Positions 1 through 11,865 of a stretch of 64,000 nucleotides of DNA are shown here, in pieces. This DNA comes from Zhengitettix transpicula (lineage: Eukaryota; Arthropoda; Insecta; Orthoptera; Tetrigidae). Every line of letters begins with the position of its first letter. Positions within the stretch are counted from its first letter, which is position 1. A program made the translations under genes and the position numbers. The notes under the pieces are model-generated. The model ran no database searches, had not been told where the DNA came from, and saw only the letters and a program-made list of their open reading frames with translations. The stretch is taken from contig CM073590.1 in NCBI GenBank assembly GCA_037074705.1, forward strand, positions 162,376,746 to 162,440,745. The letters run 5' to 3'.

Positions 1-2
1 CT

Positions 3-230
3 TTATCTCATTATAGTGCTCATCCCCCAGATATAGAAGACTGTTTTTTAATTTTTTGTAATATTCCGTTATTGATTTTTAACCAAAAGCGGAGTGAAGA
101 ACGAGTAGATGTAATTTCCCCTGGTGCTTCCCCTTCCACTCTTACGTTGCGTCGTAATATTCCTAGATCCATGACTTGCCGTTGTGATAAACGATATTAC
201 CAGAATATTTCCTGTCTGTTGACAGGAGCA
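3..230 (+). pseudogene. Open frame cut by window edge, unrecognised
   Basis: A frame starting at base 3 stays open for 75 codons to TGA at 228-230, and its 5' side runs off the window. The next ~200 bases are also richer in G+C than the surroundings but have stops in every frame. I recognise no family. It is probably the tail of a decayed mobile element, but a host exon cannot be excluded from 75 codons. Confidence 0.2.
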
Positions 231-850
231 TGACGGAAATTCCGGCTGAATGAGGATCGCTGTGGACGGACATGAGATAAAGCAAGGTGCCCGATCTTAT
301 ACAGCATAAGCTCTCCCTGCCTTGTCGCATACGTAAAATGCTCCGTGGCTATGCTCTGTTCAAACAAGATAAGGTCTTTTCCCCTAAGGCACGCCGTCCT
401 GATACACTTGCCTGCTTTTCTTTATCTTAGCTTTCGCGTGCAAAACAAGAACTTATTCCCGGTGCAATTCAAAAGTTTTGAATTTATCAACTCAAATAAA
501 TGACATCTAACTTCTTTTCGATGTACAGTTTTTTAATATAACTTTGAAGAATCTCTCTGAAAAAGTTCAAGCGGGAAAATTATTGTAAAAACATAGTATT
601 TCAGTACTACTTACAAATAATTCGGTTGGAATAGGAACTAAAAACAACAACAAAGAAGTAGGCGATAATTTACATGATATTATAAAATAAATTCAGCTAT
701 TTAATGTCAAGCTCCGTATTATTTGTTCTATATTTCTACTTTCTTTAATTATATACTCATTTCTGAATTCTATTTGAATGATAATTAATGAAAGATGTAT
801 ATATAAATATTGTACTAACCATAAATAAAACTTTATTTAAATGAAATTTT
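231..850. other. Unannotated stretch, nothing recognised
   Basis: Bases 240-440 are GC-richer and might continue the relic at the left edge. From about 460 on the sequence is AT-rich, with homopolymer runs and no open frame of interest. I see no RNA gene or repeat unit here. Confidence 0.4.
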
Positions 851-877
851 CCCCACGTTGTGGTAGCCAATTTGTAA
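851..877 (-). repeat. LTR end plus tRNA-Lys-type primer-binding site
   Basis: Read on the - strand, an LTR-like end TTACA (873-877) is followed by a 3-base spacer (870-872) and then by TGGCTACC...CAACGTGGGG (851-869). The last part resembles the complement of a tRNA-Lys 3' end, the usual minus-strand primer of many LTR retrotransposons. The layout equals that of the element at 25720-30067 and of the site at 40807-40832. The LTR itself would extend rightwards from 873. Its far edge was not found, so this is a junction, not a complete element. Confidence 0.45.
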
Positions 878-1449
878 TAACCAACTTTAAAATATTTAAT
901 AATGAAGTAAATTTAAATTAAACAAAACAAAACAAATCTATTTACACAAAATACAAAATACAATTTAAATTTCGTCACATTTTGATCAAATTTTACTAAC
1001 ATTAATTTTACATTTTGTGGCATTTAAGAAAATTTATACCTTTATTTTTCTTTTTTACAAAGAAGGAAACTCAAAATCTCAGGGTCTCCACTAGGCCTGA
1101 TAGAAAGAACAAAATCCAATTACACTTGAAAGAATTTTACAGAATATAGAAATTTAATTTATTGAAGTTACTAGAAACGAAATCTGACTTTTCACCTTCA
1201 ATTTACGGTTTACAAAATTATTTATTTTAAATCGCTATGCTTTTGAGTTCGGGAACACACTTCACTTTAATAATGACCACTCTGTGCATAAAATTTACAG
1301 AGACATTTTTACTGACACACGTTTCACAACACAACACTATCCTTTCAGTATCCAAACTCCAGACTGCAGACTTCCGACTACTCGTATGGATGTTTCGCCC
1401 GCGGCCACCAATCAATTTGTCTAGTATGATTGACAATTCCAATGCGTAT

Positions 1450-1800
1450 TGTCTTATTTAACATGTTCTGGATCTCTCAACCTTCACCAAGACAGAGTTC
1501 AAATCTGTTGTTCAACTAATACTCCTTTCTCCTTCCAACTCTGACATCAAATTCTATGTCTTTCTCCTACAAAATCCCTCACACGACTCTACGTCTTCCT
1601 CGTTCAGATTCTGGCACCACACTCCACGTCCATCTCCTTCCAACTCTGACACCACACTAACTTTCATCTACGTCCTTCTCCCTTGCTCTCTGACATCCAA
1701 CTAACTTGTTCGCTCTCTCCGGCTTCCAACTCCCTTGTTCTATCAGCTTCCCCCTCTCCAGAATATTCCTTTTTCCCACAGTTTTGATTTCCGCTAAAGA
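1450..1800. repeat. Pyrimidine-rich degenerate repeat tract
   Basis: The tract is dominated by C and T on the + strand. Phrases such as CTCCTTCCAACTCTGACA recur in varied form near 1531 and 1639, with shorter related pieces at 1697 and 1733. It looks like a decayed tandem array or the purine-rich part of a - strand LTR whose end is at 873. No protein is supported. Confidence 0.35.
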
Positions 1801-1899
1801 CCCCCAATTATATTTCTCCCTTTTATGAGCCTTTTCCCGCTGTCAATCATCATTTTTATACGAGCCACCCAAGATCCCCAGTCTGAGTTGGTAAACAGA

Positions 1900-4430
1900 T
1901 TTTAAATAATGGCCGTCCACTTCTAGTCTGTGCCGTGAAACAAATATGATGAAATCTAAACCAAATAATGGCCTTCCTTAACTATGTATTACAATATATA
2001 TATATCTTTTGAAAAAACCAGCATGGTCTACCCGAGAAAAAGTATTTTTTACAAAACAGTTGTTTCTGTAAACAATTACATTCGTTCAAAATAGCACCAT
2101 ATGATATTGGCCAAACAAACTGGTGCATCACTGACTCATTGTAACTTTTTACAATTTATTTGTTGCTACATATATTATTGATTTTACGATGTTTCTTATA
2201 CACAATAATAGTTACATTTTTGCAAAAAGCAGATACAAGGAATTAACGTGGTGTCTTACTGAAACTCTGCTTCAGCCAATGCCAACAGCCTACAGCCAAA
2301 CAGCAAGCACGTCTCCTTTTTTTACCTGCTCATCATCCGCATTTCTCTCAGATTAGTCAACCAGGCAGAACTGCACGCGGCACCTCCAAAATAACAGAAA
2401 TTCTCTCTCGCTTAAAGTGCAAATTAAAATATCTTCTTTACGTGCACACACGGAAAGTGACTGCACTGACTTTGGTCAACAAGATCAGCTGAGCCACAGA
2501 GGTCTACTCCCTCTTACCAAAACTATTCTTCCTAACTAAACAGACAAAACGCAACCACCCTAATGTGACCTCATTCCAACGTTCCTCTGTTTAGTAATAA
2601 ATTAATGTTAAGCCAATAATTGTAGTATATAAAATTGCTGCCCTTATCTCCCTCCCTCATGGGTAACTTCAGAAATGAAATTGGTGTATATTTAGTTGAA
2701 TAAATAAAAACAAACGTACGGATATCGCTACATTGAGCTTTACAAGCAGTGTTAATCAATATTAATTTATGATTCCCTGTCACTTTTGTATTATATAACC
2801 TGAAAATTTTTACTGCTGCTATATTTGACTCGTATACGTTTTATATATTCAATACATTCAATTACAATTTAATGTTTGTTAACTGTAAAACAAATGTCAA
2901 CAAAAATTATTTTAATGTTCAATGCAAAACGGCAATAATAGCCATTAATTTAATGAAAGTTTAGTATACGTGGATCTTTTTATTTTGTGTAGTATAGTTA
3001 TTTGGCATTACACTTACATAGATAACTTCATTCTCCAACATAAATGATCTTCCATATATTTTTATATATGGGTAAAATGTGCTCATCCAGAATTTTCTGG
3101 TGAATTAAATTTGAGGCTCATTCTTCTGAAGAGCCCATTAGTAGTCAACTGCCATTCATGGTTTACATTTACCTTGACAGCAGTTCTTAATCATCCAATT
3201 TACAGAGAAAGGCGTTATTCACTGCGAAATGCATTCATATTTTTGCTTCGTCAGGTTTAAAATCTCTGTCATATTCGCGAAATAAATCCCAACAAATAGT
3301 GTAAGTCGGCAGTGGATCTGACATTTTAAAACCAAGACAGTAAATGTACTATCATTGGTTTAACTTGTATAAACGAATGTATTTTTACAAAGAAGAACTT
3401 TTACTTAAAGGATCCAAATTATTTGCGGTTTCACTTTGATATTTAACAAATAAATTTTTTAAAGGAATAATATGCAAGATTCGGCTTTTTCTAGGTACAA
3501 CTCAATACAATAACACTATCATCTTTACATATAGAATTGCTTCCATTAGTCTTGTACAGAGGAAACAGACCATTATTATAAAAAAATTACAATGTTTAAA
3601 ATTAATTAATAGTATTAATAAATATACGATGGAACATCGAAAACTCCCTGAACATTACTGAGAATACAGAATAATATTTATAGAGTACACTGACAATTCA
3701 TATTAAGAAATAATTCCTTAAATACAAATAAAGACAAACCACTCACTGAGAAAAATAAATTTGGAACTACTGATTACAGAGTACCTCACATGACGACACA
3801 CTAAGAAGCACACACATATACTTACGATGGACAAGTCACTTTTCGGAGGTAAACATCAAGAAATCTGACTTCCCGTAGTAACGCCAGATCGTACTTGAAA
3901 AAAAAAATAGCATAAAAATCTGAACATAAAATTTGCAAGTTTTGAAGAAGAATATTTTACTCAGCAACATGTTCGACACTTTTGCAGAAATTATAATTTC
4001 AATTATTACAGGAACGATAAAAAAACCTCTTAAACCGATTCCCTCTCGTCAAGAGTATCGACGAGTTCGCGACAGTTGAGTTATGAAATAAAGAACAAAT
4101 ATACTATACTGTAAAAATATTTATAACTAAGATTTTCATAATACCAGTACGTTTCTGCGGAATGGTACTATTTGTCGATATTAGTGAGTCCGGTGAATAT
4201 ATCAAAATTTAGTAATCGAAAGGGAAATGAATCGAACAACTAGTTGATTGAAATTATTTTCTGGGTATTGCAAATAATTTTATTTTTGAATGGTAACATT
4301 TCATAAAAAATAAAGTTTTTATTAAAATTCTATTAAACTTTTTTCATTTCATATGATGAAATTATTTCCTTTTACAGCATTTTTTACTATCCAGTCTTTG
4401 TTTCGCCATTTTGAGTTTAATATAACTTTC
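1900..4430. other. AT-rich stretch, nothing recognised
   Basis: No frame shows coding character, and I see no recognisable transposase, reverse transcriptase, RNA gene or long inverted repeat. Open frames here are short and AT-driven. Confidence 0.4.
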
Positions 4431-4436
4431 TCAATT

Positions 4437-4510
4437 CGATGAATTGGCTCAGAAGCCGATACGAGAGACTTTTAATCTCTGTACCACACAGCGTGCGAAT
4501 CCTGTGCCAG
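4437..4510 (+). pseudogene. tRNA-Lys(UUU)-like relic
   Basis: A 5-bp stem AGAGA/TCTCT encloses the 7-base loop CTTTTAA, the canonical anticodon loop of tRNA-Lys with anticodon TTT. Upstream is a D-arm-like GGCTCAGAAGCC, and downstream is CACAG...CTGTG around GTGCGAATC, one base off a B-box. The acceptor ends do not pair and the T loop is too long, so this is a pseudogene or the head of a tRNA-derived SINE rather than a working tRNA. The GC-rich flank to about 4735 may be the SINE body. Confidence 0.35.
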
Positions 4511-4739
4511 CGCCTTGTCTATAACGGAGAAGGAGTTAACAATGGATATGTGGACCTGCGCTGACGTCAAGGGCCGCTGTCCTTGGAAGGTTCCTTTAGT
4601 GAGAGTCTGCCTCTGGTGACACGTCGTAGATGGCCACTGCAACGCCTGCCCTTGGACTCCTGCGGTTACCCACCGCGTATTTAGCCTTCTACTTAAGTAT
4701 CGTTCCGTACAACGTTTACCTCGGACGGAATTTTAAATC

Positions 4740-7350
4740 TCGTAATATTTCAAGTTTATTTTTGTACCCTGTGTAGTTTATTTTCCCAAACGGATGAACT
4801 GATTCCTAATATACTCGTGCGTTTAATATCGAGAGTCCACCGCGCTAATAATTTGAGGCTTCTCAGACCACCAAAGACTGACCCGCAACATTTCACTTCG
4901 GAGGCTGAATGTCTGCACACCAAACCCCGGAATGTTTGTCAAATTAATGCATAATATTGAAATCAATTTCAATGTTAACATGAATATGTTTAATAGGAAG
5001 GTAAAATAGTATACTTCATGATGGTGACCGAGACAGTCGTTGTGACACTATAGTACGTTCACGTTAGTTTCCGTGGTCACAGACAATTCAACTAATACAG
5101 AACGGTTGTTAAGCAGACTTAGTGCTGCAAGAGTCTAACAGTTAGCTGTCTCCGATGAATAAATACGCCAAGCTGAAACTCAATAAAACTCATTCACGCT
5201 TCGTTAAAATTAGTTTTTTTTACGTCTATATCAAGTCCGTCTTTTCACTAGTTAACTTTTACTCCCTATGAAGACACTATAAACATCTTCGTTAATTATA
5301 AATATAATTTCATCTCAATTACAGGCAAATATTTTTCCTATTAAGAGAATTGCTGTATTTGCCACATAATATCGAAAGCAGCAAGCTTCAAGCTAAACGC
5401 ATTTTTATCGTGAAGTAACATTTATGTAATATAGGGGTGAAAATTTTAATTCTGGGAAACTCTGCCTCTGAGTGGATTTGAGATGATCTATCTGTTATAA
5501 ATATTTTCGTGCGAATAATGAACACTGAAGTTCATACTAGAATACTCTTCTCCGGCAAAATATTAAGCTCAGATAACTAACGCGCTTCTAGATCCGGATT
5601 TAGAGAGTAAATAAGAGTCGTAAAGAGATAAAAATTCGTTACTGATTAGAAATGTAATTAAACGATCTTTCCGGAATTATAAACTCTCGTCCATAAGTTT
5701 GCCAACACAGTCACGAATCTTTAAAGCTCAGTACTAAATTTCATTTATTCTTTCTCTCTGTAACTGAAATTTGTTTCCTCACTACCCAGAACAAAAATGT
5801 TCTCTTTCCAACTCATAATCAGACAATAGAATACCCCAACACCGTTATCTCTTATTCAATCAAGAATTATCCTCACAGCGCCTTGTGTGAAAGAAATTTC
5901 TTCAATAATATGGAGCTGGGGAGTCGAGTTTGGATCTTTTTTTATGATGGGCAATTTTCAATATGTTTGAAGGTCTTCAGATAAATCGACTACCCTGTAT
6001 ATTCTTTACGGTTGTTGTCAATTCAAGAATTTTGTTTTCCTTCAAAACACTATCTACTCAGTCCTCTCTACAGTTTGTAAGAGAAACTCTCGAACACCCT
6101 GCATATATTACCGACATCATGAAGTATTCGAAAATAATTATTTGCTTTACCTGGTCTCTTGCCTCTTGCAGATGTTATAATTTCAGGACTTACGAGAACC
6201 GTAATTTATATCAATTCAAACCAACTTGTTGTTAACGTCAGGTGTATTTGAGGACCTTCTGCAGTTATATCTGCAACATTGCTATTTACTTGACGTCCCA
6301 AGAATAATCTCGCTGATGGACAAACCAAAATAAAGTTGTTTTGACGCGCCCTTCATGCACATTACTGCGATACTGGCAATATGTTCCAATATGGAATAAA
6401 TTATTATAAAAACATTAGTTAGTAGATTGCACATTGCTTCATTATGTCGACGGTATTTCTGCTACCCAATAATATATTCCTTCTCTTGCTGATGTAATTA
6501 TTTATCAAATCTCTAAGATATGAAACATTTGGTTAAATATCCTATCCGTTTAACATATTGGCACATATTCCCAATTGAAAAAAAATTAACCAATTAATAA
6601 AACATAAAAATTCTCTTCCTAATCGTACAGCAATTGTGTATAATGCTAGAAGATGCTGCCAAACATAGTGATATCAGTCCAACTTCAGTTCGTATGTTGC
6701 CGAGGAACAGTAGACTGAACCCGTAAATCCTACTGAACTCGTGATGTATGAGAGAGTAATTTCTCACGACGCTGCTGCGACCCGACAGCTGTCTGGTTTA
6801 TGAGACTTTGTGAACTTGACCTAGCCGTGTACGAGGTTTACAACCGGTCAACGCCCGCAGGAGGGTTGTTATCGCTCTCAAGATCTGCGCGATTAACCAG
6901 ATCAGCCGCGCTCAGTTTCAGATAAGTAATCAGCGTCGAAAACATCGTTTCGTAAATGATCGAAGACACAATATTTAATGTCGTGGACTTTTAATCAACT
7001 GTTCAATAGAATTAGTCATCACTTCGTTTCCTGATAACTTTATCTCCAGAATATTATTTATAAGGCGGTCTTACGCAGTTCGACTAATAGCAGTCACCAT
7101 TTCCGATTATCACTTACGGCCCCTCTCGGAATTCAGAGTTGTTTGAAGTGGAGTTTATCAATATCCAGCAGCTCTTCCTCATGAAAAACTAACCATTTCA
7201 ATTATCATCAACACGTTTTGGTCACTTACACGGAATACCAAATACGCGTGCCAAGGGGCTGCTCATTACTATAAGATTCTTCAAGAGATAATTGCAATTA
7301 TAAAAAAAAATTTCAAAAAAGTTTTTAATATCTCAACTCAGAAGTAATTT
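4740..7350. other. Stretch without recognised features
   Basis: Mostly AT-rich non-coding sequence. One GC-richer patch at 6660-6960 has no long open frame and no motif I can name. The 90-codon frame at 5963-6235 has AT-rich composition and no family resemblance, so I do not call it. Confidence 0.4.
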
Positions 7351-7357
7351 TGTTGAA

Positions 7358-7600
7358 GGTATAGACAGGCTACGTATAGCGTAGTCCACATAGTAGCAAC
7401 TGCCCTCTTATATCATAGGAAAAGGAGTGAAAGGGGGGATGCGGAAAGGTACATCAAGGTAGCAAAGGGTTAACTAGGAACCCCGGACTATGGTTTGAGG
7501 ATCCTACCCGGCAATTCGCCTAAAAGTGATGCAGAAAAACCTGCATCAGGTAGGTCGGGCTCTTGGTACTTGTCCCACGCCCTTTCGATACTTAGAAGTA
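7358..7600 (-). repeat. R-family SINE-like repeat, 5'-truncated copy
   Basis: This is the 3' half of the ~530 bp R repeat, read on the - strand. It runs from the CCCACGCCC region to the terminal TAGCCTGTCTA. It abuts the next R copy head-to-tail. It shares the GGTAGG and CCTACCCGGCA segments with the copies at 12210, 38060 and 38610. Open frames within it are incidental. Confidence 0.75.
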
Positions 7601-8128
7601 TTTTTTGGGGGGTAACAGGCTACTTGAGGGTAATCCACATGGTGGCAACTCCCCTTTAATAGCATAGGAAGGGATTTGAAAGGGGGATGTGGAAGGGTAG
7701 AAGAAGGTAGCCTAGGGTTAACTAGGGCCCCCGGGCTATAGTTTAAGGCTCCTACCCGGCATTCACCTAAAAGTAATGCAGGGAAAACCCTAGAAAAACC
7801 CAGCATCGGGTAGGTCGGGCATTGGATACTTGTCCCACGCCCTTCCGATAGCGGGAGAAGAGTTTTCTGTGGGGACGCAGCATTCCCTTCTCCGTGCCTC
7901 GACCAGTTTAGGAGGCAGCTGGCCGACTACTCCAATGGGAACAGCGAACAACTCTTACCGTATGCCCAAGGTCTGTGACCCCGGAACATACACCTCTCAA
8001 AACAGGCCGAGGTGCCATTGCTTGTGGGAACCTTAGTTCAAAAACGGAGAGGAAAAGGCATCCCCTAAGGTAGCCCCTTCGTGTCTCTCCTACAAGGTTC
8101 TGCCTGCGAGAGAATAGCCCTCGCAGAC
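7601..8128 (-). repeat. R-family SINE-like repeat, near full length
   Basis: Read on the - strand it has all landmarks of the family: a 5' inverted repeat around CTCTCGCAGG (8095-8125), GAACTAAGGTTCCCACA, the block GAGAGGTGTATGTTCCGG, GGGCATACGG, GGGCGTGGGACAAGT, and a 3' end TAGCCTGTTACC followed by a short C/A-rich tail. The family is SINE-like because other copies end in an A-run and have target duplications. I recognise no pol III box or LINE-type 3' end, so the class is inferred. Confidence 0.8.
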
Positions 8129-8234
8129 CTATCCCACATACTTACTAAATCAGGAATGCAACCACGAGAAAGTTTGTAAAGTGCAATATTTTCTATGGGA
8201 ATGAAAGTACTCTGGTTATTGAGAAGATATGTAG

Positions 8235-8465
8235 TTAAAATGAAAATATAATACGTCTGCATAAAATATAATAATTAGATGAAATAGCCAAATAGAGACA
8301 AAATTAAGTGACGATATAAGTACCATACAACATTTCTGGGATCCTTTCGAAGAAAAAAGAGCCTATTGAGCTTGTCAACTGTAATTTGTGCTGTTGTTTC
8401 GCTCCTGGCTCTGGTCTTTTTTCCTATCACCTGACGAAAGTCACAAGGATCCCAGAAACGTGTGA
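8235..8465. mobile_element. M-family foldback element, right arm truncated
   Basis: The left arm contains GAAAATATAATACGTCTG, AATTAGATGAAATAGCC, AATTAAGTGA and ATTTCTGGGATCC. The right side keeps only CACCTGACGAAAG...GATCCCAGAAACG. In fuller copies of this family (51061, 19088, 24465) the arms are inverted repeats of each other. There is no coding capacity, so it would be a non-autonomous foldback or MITE-like transposon. Confidence 0.65.
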
Positions 8466-8469
8466 TCTG

Positions 8470-9490
8470 TAGTTAAGTATCCAGAAACAAATTAGGTCAA
8501 TTTGTGGTGCATAGTCCTACTTACGTACCAGATATCTGCACAGTCACTATATACACATTTTTCACAACTTGAAACAACGTTCTTACTACTTTTTAAAAAA
8601 ACCAATGTAGATTGACCAAACACGTAATTGATTTTTACTTATGTTCCGTTTCATACTGTTTTAAAATGCACTTTAGCATTTTCTTCCAATTAGTAATTTA
8701 GTAAGACCGTGAAAAGATATTATTTTGCATGAAAAAGTGCATAAAAACTGTATAATTTTACTGGCCCTAAGATTAAGCCAAGTTCTTAAAGAAACGCAAG
8801 ATTTATTGCCGTCGTGTATTTTCAAACATCACCAGGGAATGGATTAGCTCTCTTCAAGAGTGGAATCTGGTAATCTATCAGAGACAAAAATTACGAATAA
8901 AACATTCTTGGCTTTCCAACCAGGTTAAATATTTACTGTTACACAGTGTTTCCATGTTTAACGCAGATATGAACTGATCAGTCAACAAGACAGAATACGT
9001 CTTCATCAATGTGTATATATACAGATCCTCGATGACTGAAGGCATTAATTTAAATCTGTAACCGCAAATAGTTCACAGCTTTATACTGAAGCAAGCGAGC
9101 GTTATTTATCTGATGACGATGACAGCGCGCCATGGAAAAGTTGTGAAACTGTAAATATTGATCCCATTTGGAAACCCTAGAAAGTTTTATTCTGATAATC
9201 TTTCAATCGCAATTCGTTAATAGCTGAAAGGAGAGTCTACTTCCCGCTCTTGGTCTAATACTAACGCAGTTTCTAGAATTTTTGTGTAAAATGGCACCAT
9301 TATAAACCAGAATTGAAATGAGCTTCTGCATCAATACTTGAGTTCATTTAATAAAGTGTATCATTAGACTTCGGTTTCCTGTTCGGAAGCAAATTATAAA
9401 AAAATTGGCAGACGTACAATAAAAGCAACAATGCTTAAGATTTATTCAAAGATATTATTGATGAAATTGAAACATAACTTTTTTAACTCA
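8470..9490. other. Stretch without recognised features
   Basis: AT-rich, no credible open frame, no repeat matched elsewhere in the window. Confidence 0.4.
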
Positions 9491-9496
9491 GTAATA

Positions 9497-9903
9497 ATTG
9501 GTCAATTCTCAGAATATTTATTTATAAACATTAAAAGTTAGTCATTTTAACTAAAATGCATCGTAACGTTTCTTCCCTTCAATTCGGAACCTCATCAGAC
9601 GTTATATTATTAAATAAACAATTTTCATATGTTCCAATGTTATACATTGAATTAAAAATTTATGTGAAAAAATTTATATCTCCTCCTTAGACTTCCATGG
9701 GCATGTAAGCTGAAGGAGGAGATCTAATTTTTTTTCCTTTACTTGTTTATTCCATTTTAAACATTTACAATATATTAGAATAGTATATTTAATACTATTA
9801 CGTCTGAAGACGTTCCTAACCAAAGAGAAGAAACGTTACGACGCATTTTAGTTAATATATATAACTTTTAATGCTTATAAATAAATATTATGAAATGGCC
9901 AAT
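9497..9903. mobile_element. Long foldback element, ~407 bp hairpin
   Basis: Almost the whole segment is one inverted repeat. The left arm (from 9497) carries ATTTATTTATAAACATTAAAA, AACTAAAATGCATCGTAACG and CATCAGACGTTATA. The right arm carries their complements in reverse order up to TATGAAATGGCCAAT at 9889-9903. The centre is itself a hairpin, TCTCCTCCTT (9680-9689) facing AAGGAGGAGA (9713-9722). There is no open frame. It differs in sequence from the M family, so it is a second foldback family. Confidence 0.8.
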
Positions 9904-11030
9904 TTATATTATTTTAAATTTATAACAAGTCAGGTATAGTTTTAATTTTAATAACTTTTTTACATAAAAAACAATTTATTTCCAAGTTTATGTATAAGAA
10001 CTGCGTTTCAAAGTGTAGTACAATCTGTTGTTTTCAATATGAAATAAGTTGATTGTTACATGCTATTAAATTGACAGGTAATATTTTGAAATTTACGATA
10101 TGAAATACGTTAAATATGACGGAATGAGAAAAGTGTCTATTATGTAGCAGAAATGCATTAAAAGATTCTTAAACATAAAAATGTTCTTTCGTCACTTACT
10201 TTAATAATTAATTTAGAAATTCACAATTCGGAGATCTGTGTTGCGGCAGCATTCATGACTTGCGTGAGATGATTTTTACGCTTGTTTGTGCTTTGAATGC
10301 TATTAAATATTCAGGCACGGTATTCGGAAATATGTAATAGGTGTAATGCGGTATTAGTTGTTTGATTGCAGCTGTAGGATATTTAGTACAGTGCTTACTT
10401 GCACATTCTCGCACGAATGCACGCGTCATCTGCTTCGATCTGTCGTCACGTAGTATTGTAAATTCACCATACAGTCTAAATACTTCAGTCAAAATTTCTT
10501 AACAACATTTTCCCAAAACAATTAAATATATTTACCACCTTCACAGCGCTATAAACGTCGCAAAAAAAGTTTTATACCGACGACTGTTGAAACAATTAGG
10601 CTTATTATTGGCTACATATTGGAAATTATCACGCATAAAAATTAGTTCTTAATTAATTAAAACGCAGTTTTCTATGTACTTGTGTTCATTCTAAATGTCT
10701 GAGAAAGTTCGCTGGAATGCATTTATAAATAAAAAATAGCACATGTAGAACTTAAAGTTTTTTACACATACACTATTAATTCAAGAACAGAAGAAATGCT
10801 TTCAAACGAAGATCAGCCATAAATGCCATGAAATTTAATTAAACGATCAGCATGAAAAAATCATGACCGGACCGGGAATCGAACCCCATATTTGTATTTA
10901 CTGTAATTAAGATGATGTTCTGCCAATTTTCGTAATAGTTCAATAATCTGGAGTGATTTTTGTTGTATTTGGGGAACACTATACTTGAATAATTACTAAC
11001 GTGTAGAATATTATCAATTATAATGTCTTC
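9904..11030. other. Stretch without recognised features
   Basis: AT-rich. A - strand frame of 79 codons at 10253-10492 is somewhat less AT-rich than its surroundings but matches no family I know. A short GGGAATCGAACCCC at 10874 resembles a tRNA T-arm, but no tRNA body can be built around it. Confidence 0.35.
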
Positions 11031-11035
11031 ACTGT

Positions 11036-11215
11036 AAAATATTATACGTCTTTGTTAAAAGTATACAAGGTAGATGAATTAATAGGCAAATAACATACAA
11101 AATTAAGACACAATATAAATACCACAGAAGGTCATCTCGTTTAGGCGGCGTCGTCGTTCTTACGGATCTTGCGTTTTTTTCAATCACCTGACGAAAGAAA
11201 CAAGTAACTATTGTC
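11036..11215. mobile_element. M-family foldback element, partial
   Basis: The left-arm landmarks are present in diverged form: AATATTATACGTCTTTG, TAGATGAATTAATAGGC, AAAATTAAGACACAATATAA. They are followed by the central CAATCACCTGACGAAAGAAA. The right arm is missing after about 11205. Confidence 0.55.
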
Positions 11216-11219
11216 TTCA

Positions 11220-11865
11220 TATAAAAGATTAAACATTGTTCACAAATTCGCATTTCGTAGTTATATGATGTATATCTACTACGGTGTATATGCACTATGG
11301 TGTAGCTACTACGGCTACCTGGACTTTGTGTCTCTAGCAGTGAAGTAAGTTGGGCCGGTCCGAAATGTTTTCCCAAGAGTCACGTTTATGTTCTGTAATG
11401 ATGGGCTACTTTCACGAAGACGAACAGTACCTTTTTCTTTCTATTAGAAACGTCAGTATGCCATTTTTTCTTTCACTATATATTTTCGTCTGAAATCTTA
11501 CTCTCTTTACCCTTGGCACCTATCACCAAGGAATTACTCAAATAAGACCACCGAATAATATATCTAAATAAGATTATCTTTCCAAAGCAGTCTTTATCAT
11601 CCTTATTTAAAAAAACTTTGAAATGTAACTGCTTATGTAGGGTGAGTTGTGAAATACGAACGTAATACACGTCACAAGGGAAATGACGTAACACACACTA
11701 CACGTCGAGGACCAATCAGCTGCCACCATCTAACTTGCGGTTATAGCTAAGAAGTGTATATTTAATCTTACATTGCTTATTAATCTATTTATCTCTTTAG
11801 TGGAATTATCATAAACTGATTATAACCTGGGAAATTTATTACTCTCTCACAGGCATATAATACAG
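11220..11865. other. Stretch without recognised features
   Basis: No supported gene or repeat between the M copy and the R copy. Confidence 0.4.

Noticed and set aside
10865..10885. GGGAATCGAACCCC as a tRNA T-arm
   Set aside because: Only this arm fits; no D-arm, anticodon arm or acceptor stem can be placed around it on either strand.
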